64,000 bases of DNA from Planktothrix sp. PCC 11201 (GCF_900009135.1 NZ_LT797703.1:152543-216542); one strand, 5' to 3'. Counted from the stretch's first letter, positions 19,752 through 27,593 are shown. A program made the numbers and translations. The notes: generated by a model from the letters alone, not told the origin.

Positions 19752-19787
19752 GTAATTAACAAAGATCTAAAAGAACCCGCCCGTACC
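19726..19787 (+). repeat. Dispersed palindromic element, copy B (62 nt)
   Basis: Begins GTAGGGGCGGGTTCATCGAG and ends CTAAAAGAACCCGCCCGTACC, with a TTAACAAAGATCT centre shared with copy C at 41965-42026. It overlaps the 3' end of the HEAT-repeat gene and is followed by ATCAGT-type heptamers. Confidence 0.8.
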
Positions 19788-19861
19788 TAAAATCAGTCAT
19801 CGGTTACCAGTTATCAGTGTAAATGATTAATGATAAATGTTTACCTATAACTTTTTACGGT

Positions 19862-19923
19862 CTACTGTTTACTGTTTACTAATGACTAATAACTGTTTAC
19901 TGTTTACTGATAACTGATAACTG
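19862..19923. repeat. Heptameric tandem repeats (ACTGTTT / AACTGAT)
   Basis: Runs of CTGTTTA and ACTGATA units fill the 60 bp before the ntcB-like gene. They leave only a few bases for a ribosome-binding site, and none is obvious. Confidence 0.85.
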
Positions 19924-19928
19924 TATTT

Positions 19929-20921
19929 ATGCGTTTAGAGCAACTGCAATCTTTTCTGTCCGTTGCTGAGACCGGAAGTTTTCAACAAGCAGCACGGAAA
20001 TCGGGTCTAACTCAATCAACAATTAGTAGACAGGTACAAGGACTAGAAGAAGAACTCGGTTTACCCTTGTTTCACCGCACAAGTCAAGTTAAATTAACAA
20101 TTGGAGGTGAACGTTTTTGGCCCTATGCTCGTAAAATTTGCCAAACCTGGGATAGTGCTAAAGAGGAAATCGCATCTTTGTTGATGGGCAAACAACCGGA
20201 GCTTTGTGTAGCGGTGATTCATTCGGTTTGTTCCTCCTATTTACCCCCGGTTTTACAGAAGTTTTGTTATGCTTATCCAGAGGTTCAGTTAAGAGTAACC
20301 TCCCTGGGAAGTGATCGAGCTTTAAAAGTTCTGAAAGATGGATTAGTAGATATTGCCATTATTATGAATAATCGTTCTTTTACCGTCAGTGGAGAACTTT
20401 TAGTTGATATTCTATATCAAGAATCGATTCAAGTATTAATGGCAAGTAACCATCCTTTAACCCAATATGCTCAAGTTCCTTGGGATGAATTAATTCGTTA
20501 TCCCCAAGTTGTTTTTAAAGATGGTTATGGAATGCAGCGTTTAGTTCAAGAAAACTTTAATAAAGCCGGGGCAAAACTGAATGCCGTTTTAGAGTTAAAT
20601 ACATTAGATGGGTTTCGCGGTGTCATTCGTCAAGGAGAACTAATTGCATTATTACCCTATTCCGCCCTGGTAGAAGCTAAAACCGATCCGACTTTGGCGG
20701 TTAGGGAATTAGCTTCCCCTTCCAAACCTTCGGCTTCTTCTGATTTAATTGCTGAGGATGTAGATACAAATTGGACTCGTGAAGTGGTAATTGTAACCAC
20801 ACCCGATCGAATGCAAATTCCTCCGATCGCCTATTTTTGGCAATTAGTTCATGACTGTATTCCCCATCAAAGAAATGGATCAATTAGTTCTGTAAATCCT
20901 CAAATTACTTTGTTGAAATAA
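19929..20921 (+). CDS. ntcB: LysR-type regulator, probably NtcB (nitrate/nitrite assimilation)
   Basis: A 330-residue LysR protein. The winged HTH occupies 1-60 (SFQQAARKSGLTQSTISRQV), and the effector-binding domain starts near 90 (ELCVAVIHSVCSSYLPPVLQ). The stretches LRVTSLGSDRALKVLKDGLV, VFKDGYGMQRLVQE and ELNTLDGFRGVIRQGE resemble cyanobacterial NtcB as I recall it. NtcB activates the nitrate-assimilation (nirA) operon in response to nitrite. The next genes, a TrpD-like protein and MobA, fit that context because nitrate reductase needs molybdenum cofactor. The symbol rests on recalled family sequence and context; another LysR paralogue is possible. Confidence 0.72.
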   Translation: MRLEQLQSFLSVAETGSFQQAARKSGLTQSTISRQVQGLEEELGLPLFHRTSQVKLTIGGERFWPYARKICQTWDSAKEEIASLLMGKQPELCVAVIHSVCSSYLPPVLQKFCYAYPEVQLRVTSLGSDRALKVLKDGLVDIAIIMNNRSFTVSGELLVDILYQESIQVLMASNHPLTQYAQVPWDELIRYPQVVFKDGYGMQRLVQENFNKAGAKLNAVLELNTLDGFRGVIRQGELIALLPYSALVEAKTDPTLAVRELASPSKPSASSDLIAEDVDTNWTREVVIVTTPDRMQIPPIAYFWQLVHDCIPHQRNGSISSVNPQITLLK

Positions 20922-20972
20922 CCTTAGCGTTGATTGCTATAGTGGATAATCTTACATTTAAAACTTATAAAC

Positions 20973-22076
20973 ATGAGTGATCGATTTAGGGACTTACTTC
21001 GTCAAGTGGGCAGTGGTACCCATACCAGTGAAGCATTAACCCGTTCTCAAGCAGCCGAAGCTATGAAATTAATGCTATTAGAGGAAGCAACTCCGGCTCA
21101 AATTGGTGCATTTTTGATTGCCCATCGCATCCGACGCCCGACGGGGGAAGAATTGGCTGGAATGTTAGATGCCTATGAAGAAATCGGCCCTCAACTTCAG
21201 TCCGTTACTTCCGCGCCGTTTGTATTGGGTTGTCCATACGATGGTCGGTCTCGCACGGCTCCCATGGCCCCCTTAACGGCCTTAATTTTAGTCACCGCCG
21301 GGGTGCGGGTAATTTTACACGGGGGTCAGCGAATGCCCACAAAGGAGGGAATTCCTTTAATTGAAATTTGGCAGGGGTTGGGGTTGGACTGGTCTAAATT
21401 ATCCTTAACACAAGTACAAAAGGTATTTGCCGAATTGGGTTTGGGGTTTGTTTATCTTCCCCAACATTTTTTGGCCGCCGAAAAGTTAGTTACCTATCGT
21501 CGGGAAATTGGGAAACGTCCGCCTCTAGCGACAATGGAATTGATCTGGAAACCCTATCTAGGGCCAGCAACGGTGGTCTGTGGGTATGTGCATCCCCCGA
21601 CAGAAACTATGTTTAGGGAGGCGTTTCGTTGGCGGGGGGAGACGGAATTTATTACGGTTAAAGGTTTAGAAGGCAGTTGTGATTTACCCCGCGATCGCAC
21701 TTGTATTATTGGGCTACGTCAACCTAGTCAACATACTCAAGCCTTGAAAAACCCGACAAAAATACCAGCACAACTCGATGATATTTGTTTTGAACGATTA
21801 TTATTACATCCCCGGGATTACGGGTTTGAAGGTCGGGAAGTTCCTCTGTCCTCCACTCCGATTTTAATTGAACAAATTCAAACGGTTTTAACGGGTCAAA
21901 GTAGTGAATTTATGAAAGCCGCCCTCTGGAATGGGGGTTTTTATCTCTGGCGTTCTGGGGTGTGTCAAAATTTAGAATCGGGATTATCAATGGCTGAATC
22001 TCTACTAACCCAGGGGAAAGTTCAGGCTAAATTACGGGAGCTTCAACATTATTTTTTGCATGGGGATTTGAAATGA
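20973..22076 (+). CDS. Anthranilate phosphoribosyltransferase-family (TrpD-like) protein
   Basis: A 367-residue protein with a TrpD/nucleoside phosphorylase type N-terminal helical domain (LTRSQAAEAMKLMLLEEATP, AQIGAFLIAHRIRRPTGEEL). The PRPP-binding glycine motif of true TrpD (GTGGDG) is replaced by CPYDGRSRTAPMAP, so tryptophan synthesis is unlikely. It sits between the ntcB-like gene and mobA. Its end overlaps the mobA start (22073-22076, ATGATGG), which indicates translational coupling. I recall that cyanobacterial nitrate-assimilation clusters include a TrpD-like gene near ntcB; whether this is NirB, needed for full nitrite reductase activity, is a guess. Confidence 0.7.
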   Translation: MSDRFRDLLRQVGSGTHTSEALTRSQAAEAMKLMLLEEATPAQIGAFLIAHRIRRPTGEELAGMLDAYEEIGPQLQSVTSAPFVLGCPYDGRSRTAPMAPLTALILVTAGVRVILHGGQRMPTKEGIPLIEIWQGLGLDWSKLSLTQVQKVFAELGLGFVYLPQHFLAAEKLVTYRREIGKRPPLATMELIWKPYLGPATVVCGYVHPPTETMFREAFRWRGETEFITVKGLEGSCDLPRDRTCIIGLRQPSQHTQALKNPTKIPAQLDDICFERLLLHPRDYGFEGREVPLSSTPILIEQIQTVLTGQSSEFMKAALWNGGFYLWRSGVCQNLESGLSMAESLLTQGKVQAKLRELQHYFLHGDLK

Positions 22077-22660
22077 TGGACAAAGATCTATCAATTGCGG
22101 CTTTAATTCTAGCTGGGGGACAAAGTTCTCGCATGGGTGAGGATAAGGCTTTTGTTCTTTATGAAGGAAAACCCCTGCTTCAGCGAGTTTATCAAGTGGC
22201 GGCGGTCTGTAGCCAAAAAGTATATATTGCTACCCCTTGGCCCAAACGGTATGAAACTCTATTAACCGAGGATTACGAAGTTATATTAGAGACGGAACCG
22301 AACCAAGGGCCGTTAATCGCCCTATCCCAAGGATTATCACAAATTCCCTTTGATTGGATTTGGTTATTAGCCTGTGATTTGCCTCGATTAGAACCCGCTA
22401 TTATTCAACAGTGGCAAACCCGTTTAACCCTTCTCCCCGATACAATTTTAGCCGTTGTTCCTCAAACCCAGTCCCGTTGGGAACCTTTATGTGGGTTTTA
22501 TCGCCGTTCCGCCTATGACCATTTACAAGGGTTTATGGCTCCCGGGGGCCGATCATTTCAACGCTGGTTAAGTCAAATTCCTGTAGAAGCCATTGAGCTA
22601 TCGGAAGCAGAATCAGAAATGTTATTAAATTGCAATAGACCCGACGACTTAAAACCTTAA
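22073..22660 (+). CDS. mobA: Molybdenum cofactor guanylyltransferase
   Basis: A 195-residue protein. The N-terminal signature ALILAGGQSSRMGEDKAFV binds GTP, and WLLACDLPRLEP carries the metal-binding aspartate. TNQGPLIALSQGL-like and VPQTQSRWEPLCGFYRR segments follow the MobA pattern. It transfers GMP from GTP to molybdopterin, forming the bis-MGD cofactor used by cyanobacterial nitrate reductase NarB. The start overlaps the upstream TrpD-like gene by 4 bp. This fits the nitrogen-assimilation setting. Confidence 0.88.
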   Translation: MMDKDLSIAALILAGGQSSRMGEDKAFVLYEGKPLLQRVYQVAAVCSQKVYIATPWPKRYETLLTEDYEVILETEPNQGPLIALSQGLSQIPFDWIWLLACDLPRLEPAIIQQWQTRLTLLPDTILAVVPQTQSRWEPLCGFYRRSAYDHLQGFMAPGGRSFQRWLSQIPVEAIELSEAESEMLLNCNRPDDLKP

Positions 22661-22789
22661 AAAATAATTAAATTATTAATTAAATATTGTTATCAAAATT
22701 AAATCTTTTTTTGATGTTTGAGGTGGGGTTTTCCCTACTTGTGAATTTTTGCAAAATCCGATCCAAAATCCCAAAAATCTGGGTAAGTT

Positions 22790-22831
22790 GTAAGTAAATT
22801 TACTTTCTTCAGCCAATTTACCTGCTATAAC
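22790..22831 (+). promoter_or_regulatory. NtcA-activated (class II) promoter
   Basis: GTA-N8-TAC at 22790-22803 (GTAAGTAAATTTAC) is an exact NtcA box. Exactly 22 bases later comes TATAAC (22826-22831), close to the TAN3T -10 element, and 22 bp lies within the usual 20-24 spacing. The gene starts at 22865 after AGGAGG. The box is read directly; binding by NtcA is inferred. Confidence 0.72.
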
Positions 22832-22864
22832 CAACAAATACTTAAAAATGGACAGGAGGAACCG

Positions 22865-23206
22865 ATGGTATACACCTTTGATCTAGTGGGTGTTTCTCCC
22901 ATTCTTGCCTTTTTTTATGAACAACAGGAATTAAACCAACAACCCGCCCCAGGGGTTGAATACTTGGGAAATCATAAGTGTACCCTCGATACTTTTATTG
23001 AGTCTGTGCAAACGGTTTCTCCTCAACGGGGTTGGAATGTCGATCAAGTGGTCGATACGGTAATTCACTTCTGGATGAATAACGCCGACAGCATCCAATA
23101 TTGGAAAACGCGCCTAGAGGACGCTGGACAGCAAAATCTATTAGTGGCTAGAGTTGCCGATATCAAATTCCTCCGCAATACTTTTGAATCCCTACTGGAA
23201 AACTAA
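22865..23206 (+). CDS. Conserved small soluble protein of unknown function under an NtcA promoter
   Basis: A 113-residue acidic protein (MVYTFDLVGVSPILAFFYEQ...). There are no membrane segments, no signal peptide, and only one cysteine (in HKCTLD). An aromatic-rich middle (HFWMNNADSIQYWKTRLEDAG) precedes a charged end. I do not recognise a named family. GGAGG lies 6 bp before the ATG. Upstream is a good NtcA promoter and, further up, ntcB-like and mobA genes, so a role under nitrogen limitation is the best guess. A strong hairpin terminator follows, so it is a single-gene transcript. Confidence 0.8.
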   Translation: MVYTFDLVGVSPILAFFYEQQELNQQPAPGVEYLGNHKCTLDTFIESVQTVSPQRGWNVDQVVDTVIHFWMNNADSIQYWKTRLEDAGQQNLLVARVADIKFLRNTFESLLEN

Positions 23207-23213
23207 TCAAAAA

Positions 23214-23263
23214 AAGAGTGATGCAGTTAGTCACATCTGCTGGTGCATCGCTCTTGAGTTTTT
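23214..23263 (+). terminator. Rho-independent terminator
   Basis: GAGTGATGCA and TGCATCGCTC can pair (one G-T pair) around a 20-nt loop, followed by TTGAGTTTTTT. It ends the transcript of the NtcA-promoter gene. Confidence 0.75.
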
Positions 23264-23667
23264 TCCGTCAGATGTTTCACAGTCTTTATTTAACTAGAAG
23301 GTGAAGTTTTAGAATACCCCCCCTGATGGGTGACTCCCCGCTCCCCAAATCCTCAAAATAGAGCGAAGATAAAACACAAGAGCATCGACAACATAGGGTG
23401 TAAACCTTAGTGAAGTTTATACAGGCTCATTGACTAAGCCTTTAAGAGTCCGTATTTGGACTTTTAAAAATCTCGGTGAAGGGGCGCATAGCCTATTTAC
23501 TCGGAGTGTCAAATCCAGAAGCGGCTAATTCTTATGTGCATCGACCGGAGCCGCTTCCCATATCCCTCGTGCAATTCTCCAGGGTGTGATCGGGTTGTCA
23601 CCACCTTGTTATGTTCCTATTCTGTTCAATCAGGGCATCGATTTTAATAGCCATCAGGGGTCATCTC
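23264..23667 (+). other. About 400-bp noncoding stretch with hairpins; possible sRNA or long leader
   Basis: No convincing reading frame. Structured parts include AGTCC/GGACT around GTATTT at about 23446-23461, followed by TTTT and A-runs, and a perfect 9-bp stem GAAGCGGCT (23518-23526) / AGCCGCTTC (23549-23557). It precedes a small secreted-protein gene, so it may be a long 5' leader or encode an independent RNA. It does not match tmRNA, SRP RNA or a riboswitch that I know. Confidence 0.35.
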
Positions 23668-23859
23668 ATGAAAAATATTATTGTTTTATTAGGACTTGTT
23701 GCGTCTACAAGTTTTACCGTGTTTTCCGTACCTTCTGCCCATGCAGTCCCGTCCAAATCCCAGGTAAATCAAACCACCCTCGATCATTGGACAACACTGA
23801 GTTACACAGGGAAAAATGAGGATGGAGACACAGAACAAATCGATACTAAAAAATCTTAA
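23668..23859 (+). CDS. Small secreted protein, unknown function
   Basis: A 63-residue protein starting MKNIIVLLGLVASTSFTVFS, with a Sec signal peptide ending PSAHA-VPS, leaving a mature peptide of about 37 residues that is polar and acidic (NEDGDTEQIDTKKS). The ATG at 23668 is preferred over 23611 because it starts directly at the signal peptide and is preceded by AGGGG. No family is recognised. It could be periplasmic, or a leader-type peptide. Confidence 0.6.
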   Translation: MKNIIVLLGLVASTSFTVFSVPSAHAVPSKSQVNQTTLDHWTTLSYTGKNEDGDTEQIDTKKS

Positions 23860-23877
23860 TTCCTATTGAAGCTGTTT

Positions 23878-24918
23878 CTAACGCCAACGGACTCCCACCC
23901 CAATCCGATCACCCCCTTGCTGTTTGGCCTCCTGTAGTGCTTCTTCGGCAATGGCGATCAACGGATAGGGGGGCAACTCCGGTGTGGGAATCGCTGTGGC
24001 TACCCCTAAACTTAGAGTCAGGTGGGGACTGATCTCCGATTTGGGGTTAGGGATTTCCAGTTGTTGAATCTTAGCTCGGATCAGTTTGGCTACTTCGATC
24101 GCCCCAGCCCGGGCTGTATGGGGAAGCAAAATTGCAAATTTTTCCCCACTATAACGCCCCACTAAATCCGCCGGACGTTTAATACAGGCGGCCATGGTTT
24201 GGGCGATGGTTTGTAAACAGATATCTCCTTGATCAAATCCATAAAAGTCGTTATAGTCCCTAAACCGATCAATGTCTCCAATAATCAAGGATAAATGTAT
24301 TCTTTCCCGGGCTAAACGTTGCCATTCTCTTAATAAATATTCATCAAAGTAGGGACGATGGACTAATTGAGTTAGGGGGTCAAGGCGACTCAAATGCTTG
24401 AGTTGCTGCGTTGTCGTTTGTAACTGTTGACTGATTTGCTCCAGTTGACTTTCGGCGGTATGACGGGCGGATATTTCCTGTTCCAGTTGAAGTAAAGATT
24501 CGCTTAAAATTTTCTGACTTTGACGATAATGCTGGCTATTCTGGATTCTCAGAATAATTTCTGGAGGATGAAACGGTTTTCTGATGTAGTCACAATAGCC
24601 GTCATAGTCTAAGGGAATGGAATAGCTATGATCAGAATATGAAATCAATAAAAAAATAGCAACATTTTGTTGATTATTTTCACAATATCGAGAAAAATAG
24701 TTAAGATTTAATCTTTGATCTTCAAGTTCTGAAAAATCCCAAAAAATAATATCAGGAATCTTAGTCTGTAAATATTCTAAAGCCACATTTGCATTTAAAG
24801 ATCTTCTGATTTGATACCCTTGCTCACCCAAAATTTGCGATAAAATTTGTACATTCTGATCATCAGAATCAATAATTAAACAATCCAATGGGGGAATTTT
24901 TTGGGTAGGTAAAATCAT
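23878..24918 (-). CDS. Response regulator with degenerate GGDEF domain
   Basis: A 346-residue protein. The receiver domain is about 1-130 (CLIIDSDDQN; putative phosphate-accepting Asp in DIIFWDFSE; Lys in IRKPFHPPE). A coiled coil spans about 135-175 (LLQLEQEISARHTAESQLEQ). The diguanylate-cyclase fold covers about 175-345 (LDPLTQLVHRPYFDEYL, IIGDIDRFRDYNDFYGFDQGD). The signature reads YSGEKF in place of GGEEF, so the active site is altered and cyclic-di-GMP synthesis is doubtful; it may bind nucleotide instead. It is convergent with the small secreted protein, 18 bp apart. Confidence 0.82.
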   Translation of the reverse strand: MILPTQKIPPLDCLIIDSDDQNVQILSQILGEQGYQIRRSLNANVALEYLQTKIPDIIFWDFSELEDQRLNLNYFSRYCENNQQNVAIFLLISYSDHSYSIPLDYDGYCDYIRKPFHPPEIILRIQNSQHYRQSQKILSESLLQLEQEISARHTAESQLEQISQQLQTTTQQLKHLSRLDPLTQLVHRPYFDEYLLREWQRLARERIHLSLIIGDIDRFRDYNDFYGFDQGDICLQTIAQTMAACIKRPADLVGRYSGEKFAILLPHTARAGAIEVAKLIRAKIQQLEIPNPKSEISPHLTLSLGVATAIPTPELPPYPLIAIAEEALQEAKQQGGDRIGVGVRWR

Positions 24919-25082
24919 ATAATTTAATCGGATGAAATAAGGTTCAAAAACAGAATTGCTTCATCAAGTATCCGCATAATCAGTCAAGAATAAATCACAG
25001 TTTTTTTATCAGTAGAAACCTTGACTTTATTGATTTAACTGATAACTGATAAAATATTACAACCTATTGAGGAAGTTAGACC

Positions 25083-26372
25083 ATGACTGTCAAAATTCTA
25101 TCGGTGAGTAATGGTCATGGGGAGGATGCGATCGCCGTTAGGATTTTACGAGAACTCCAAAAACAGCCCCATCCCCCAGAAATTGCCGCTTTACCCTTAG
25201 TGGGACTAGGACAAGCTTACACTCAACTAGACAACGTTCCCATTATGGGATCAGTAAAATCCCTACCCTCTGGGGGATTTATTTATATGGATAAACACCA
25301 ACTCTGGCGGGATCTACAAGCGGGGTTATTTCCCTTAATTATTCAGCAATATCAAACTATTCGCCAGTGGGTAAAACAAGGGGGAATAATTCTCGCCGTT
25401 GGGGATATTGTTCCTTTATTTTTAGCTTGGTTAAGTGGGGGAAATTATGCTTTTATTGGAACCGCAAAATCCGACTATTATCTCCGGGATGAACAGGAAA
25501 AATTACCCCTAACTGGAATGTGGAAATGGTATAAATATTGTGATTCAATTTATTTCCCTTGGGAACGTTGGTTAATGAATCATTCTCGATGTTTAGGGGT
25601 ATTTCCCAGGGATACTATAACAACTCAAACCTTACAAAAATATGGAATTCCAGCTATTGATTTAGGAAATCCCATGATGGATAATTTAGAACCCAATATT
25701 TATAATTATACTATTGATCAACTCCAGATTGAAACACAGCGATCGCTATTCATTACAATATTACCTGGTTCTCGTTCTCCCGAAGTTAATCGAAATTGGG
25801 ATATAATTTTACAAGGAGTAGATGCAATTATTCAAAGCTCGATCCGATCAACAGAAAATTCCCTTCCTAGCTATCAACAATTGGTATTTTTAGGTGCGAT
25901 CGCCTCCAGTTTAGACCTGCAACCCTTTTGTCAATCTCTCTTGCTTCACCAATGGCAAGAAACCCCAGATTTAAGATTACCTAATCTTAACTTTCCTTGG
26001 GGTCATGGAGAATTAATTTTTTCTCAAAAAAATGCTATATTAATCTTGACAAATCAAGCATTTAATGATTGTTTAGCTTTAGGGAATATTGCGATCGCCA
26101 TGGCTGGAACTGCAACAGAACAATTTGTCGGTTTAGGGAAACCTGCGATCGCAATTCCCGGCGAGGGGCCACAATTTACCCCCACCTTTGCTAATAATCA
26201 ACAGCGTCTATTAGGGCGATCATTAATTATAGTAGAAAATCCGATAGAAATTCCTGAAATATTGCGATCGCTTCTGCTTAACTCCGATCAATTAAAATTA
26301 ATTGCAGAAAACGGAAAACGTCGCCTCGGACAACCAGGTGCGAGTCGTCGCATTGCCCAATATCTATCCTAG
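25083..26372 (+). CDS. Lipid-A-disaccharide synthase-related protein (LpxB-like)
   Basis: A 429-residue protein. It starts ILSVSNGHGEDAIAVRIL and contains FIGTAKSDYYL, the GNPMMDNLEP nucleotide-sugar segment, ILPGSRSPEVNRNW, and a C-terminal GTATEQFVGLGKPAIAIPGE donor-site motif, a GT-B fold like LpxB. This cyanobacterial/plastid-type family (TIGR03492-like) is separate from true LpxB, and its acceptor is unknown. It is monocistronic. The stop codon is at the edge of a palindromic repeat (26373). Confidence 0.82.
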   Translation: MTVKILSVSNGHGEDAIAVRILRELQKQPHPPEIAALPLVGLGQAYTQLDNVPIMGSVKSLPSGGFIYMDKHQLWRDLQAGLFPLIIQQYQTIRQWVKQGGIILAVGDIVPLFLAWLSGGNYAFIGTAKSDYYLRDEQEKLPLTGMWKWYKYCDSIYFPWERWLMNHSRCLGVFPRDTITTQTLQKYGIPAIDLGNPMMDNLEPNIYNYTIDQLQIETQRSLFITILPGSRSPEVNRNWDIILQGVDAIIQSSIRSTENSLPSYQQLVFLGAIASSLDLQPFCQSLLLHQWQETPDLRLPNLNFPWGHGELIFSQKNAILILTNQAFNDCLALGNIAIAMAGTATEQFVGLGKPAIAIPGEGPQFTPTFANNQQRLLGRSLIIVENPIEIPEILRSLLLNSDQLKLIAENGKRRLGQPGASRRIAQYLS

Positions 26373-26390
26373 TAAGCCCTGAAGGGCTTA
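26373..26390. repeat. Palindromic repeat TAAGCCCTGAAGGGCTTA, left border of the conflict island
   Basis: Eight-bp arms around GA. The same palindrome occurs at 33004-33021 and, in shorter form, at 33124-33139, with relatives at 57655-57700. It begins right after the stop codon of the LpxB-like gene. Confidence 0.85.
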
Positions 26391-26444
26391 ATCCATATTT
26401 GCTGGTAAATTTATCCGGTGTTAATTTCGACAGATGAATTAAAT

Positions 26445-27119
26445 TCAACTCCCAGCGAGAAGCTCATTCAGCTTATTTTTTAAGTCTGGGGATGCTATTA
26501 ATGGATTATAGATTTCCCCCGCGTAGGGTTGCCAAATATAATTAGAACTAAACGGTCGAAAACCTGGCAATATTTCTAGCATAAGAGTAAGTTCTTTTGC
26601 TAAAACTAATCCGGGCATAAATAAATTAGGTAAATCTTCCATAAGTTCACTATAGGTTCTAAATTCATCAACTTCAACACCCACCAAAGCATAACGAAAC
26701 GAAGGAGCAGACCAGAGAGTTTGATAGAATAAAATACCTAATTCTGTCATTACATAAGCACTTTCAGGACTATCCATTCCCCGTTCACTAATATTATTTG
26801 GATCAACCCGACTCCACCAATTTTGCTCCATAGGATAACGAAACGAAGGATAAACCCTGAGAGGTTTATAGAATAATGGAATACCTAACTCTGTCATTAC
26901 ATAAGGAATTTCAGAACTATCTATTCCCACTTCACTAATATTATTGGGATAAACCCGACACCACCAATTTTGCTCCATGTCTTGAAAAGTGTCTGTGCGA
27001 CATTGGCATTGGCGACCATTTGAGAGTAACCATTCTATTCCCTCAAAGTGTTGAGCAAATTTATTGACATTGCTTTGATCAGAGCCACACTCTGCTGATA
27101 AACTGAATATCCACGCCAT
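26445..27119 (-). CDS. Unknown protein with internal tandem duplication; candidate immunity partner of the upstream toxin
   Basis: A 224-residue soluble protein. Residues 48-96 and 97-144 are two copies of a 48-49-residue unit beginning MEQNWW(C/S)RV(Y/D)PNNIS, containing YVMTELGI, and ending PSFRY. The N-terminal 47 residues contain four cysteines (GRQCQCRTD and others). The C-terminus VLAKELTLMLEILPGFRPFS, then SNYIWQPYAGEIYNP, looks globular. I do not know the family. It starts 27 bp after the Tse2-like gene on the same strand, the normal order of toxin then immunity, so I infer an immunity role. There is no signal peptide. Confidence 0.6.
   Translation of the reverse strand: MAWIFSLSAECGSDQSNVNKFAQHFEGIEWLLSNGRQCQCRTDTFQDMEQNWWCRVYPNNISEVGIDSSEIPYVMTELGIPLFYKPLRVYPSFRYPMEQNWWSRVDPNNISERGMDSPESAYVMTELGILFYQTLWSAPSFRYALVGVEVDEFRTYSELMEDLPNLFMPGLVLAKELTLMLEILPGFRPFSSNYIWQPYAGEIYNPLIASPDLKNKLNELLAGS
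26688..26978 (-). repeat. Tandem 147/144-bp duplication inside the candidate immunity gene
   Basis: Unit 1 is 26832-26978 and unit 2 is 26688-26831. Both start with the DNA for MEQNWW (TTTTGCTCCAT on the plus strand) and keep the frame. Divergence between units shows the duplication is not very recent. Confidence 0.85.
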
Positions 27120-27146
27120 TGTTATAGACTCCTATGATATATTAAA

Positions 27147-27593
27147 TTAATCAACTCTTTCCCAATCATTTTGGGTATTTGCTAATGCTGTCTCGTACCT
27201 TTCCAGAGACATTGTAACTCTTGGTAAGATGCTAACGTGCATCGGGCTATCTTGGACAGCCTGCAAGTCTCCCATAATGTTTTTATCATCTATTTGCCAT
27301 ATAGGGTCTTTTCCAGTTCCACCAAATTTTGCAGGTCGGCGAAATGCTGGTAAACTTTCAATTGCAAGAGAAACGGACATTCCCTTTGTATTCCTGATGG
27401 CAACAGTAACAATTTCTCCTCGAAAATCACGTTCTGATTCTGCTAATAAATAGCCTTGCTCATTGAGATGACCTATGGGCATTTGCTCAATATCTATATC
27501 AATACCCGGTCTAATTCCTAGTAATCTAGCACTGCGACCTATTTTGGGTTTACCATTTTGGTCTGCCATGCCACGATAGTAAAGTTTTGCCAT
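27147..27593 (-). CDS. Putative Tse2-like ADP-ribosyltransferase toxin
   Basis: A 148-residue protein. The pattern LYYRGMAD (Arg7), GRSARLLGIRPGIDIDI, GMSVS, LPAFRRPAKFGGTGKDPIWQ, MHVSILPRVTMSLERY and a final TALANTQNDW resembles, as I recall it, the Tse2/ART-like toxin family (YRG, GG-SV, GTGKDP-W, H-x-I-x-P), which acts on a target with NAD. No secretion signal or type VI genes are nearby, so it may act as an intracellular toxin-antitoxin partner. The candidate immunity gene follows 27 bp downstream. It is divergent from the NACHT gene. Family assignment is from memory of motifs and needs a profile search. Confidence 0.5.
   Translation of the reverse strand: MAKLYYRGMADQNGKPKIGRSARLLGIRPGIDIDIEQMPIGHLNEQGYLLAESERDFRGEIVTVAIRNTKGMSVSLAIESLPAFRRPAKFGGTGKDPIWQIDDKNIMGDLQAVQDSPMHVSILPRVTMSLERYETALANTQNDWERVD

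Noticed and set aside
20942..20955. GTG-N8-TAC, a near-NtcA box before the TrpD-like gene
   Set aside because: The first half-site deviates (GTG), and a -10 element at 20-24 bp would fall at or after the start codon, so activation from it is not credible.
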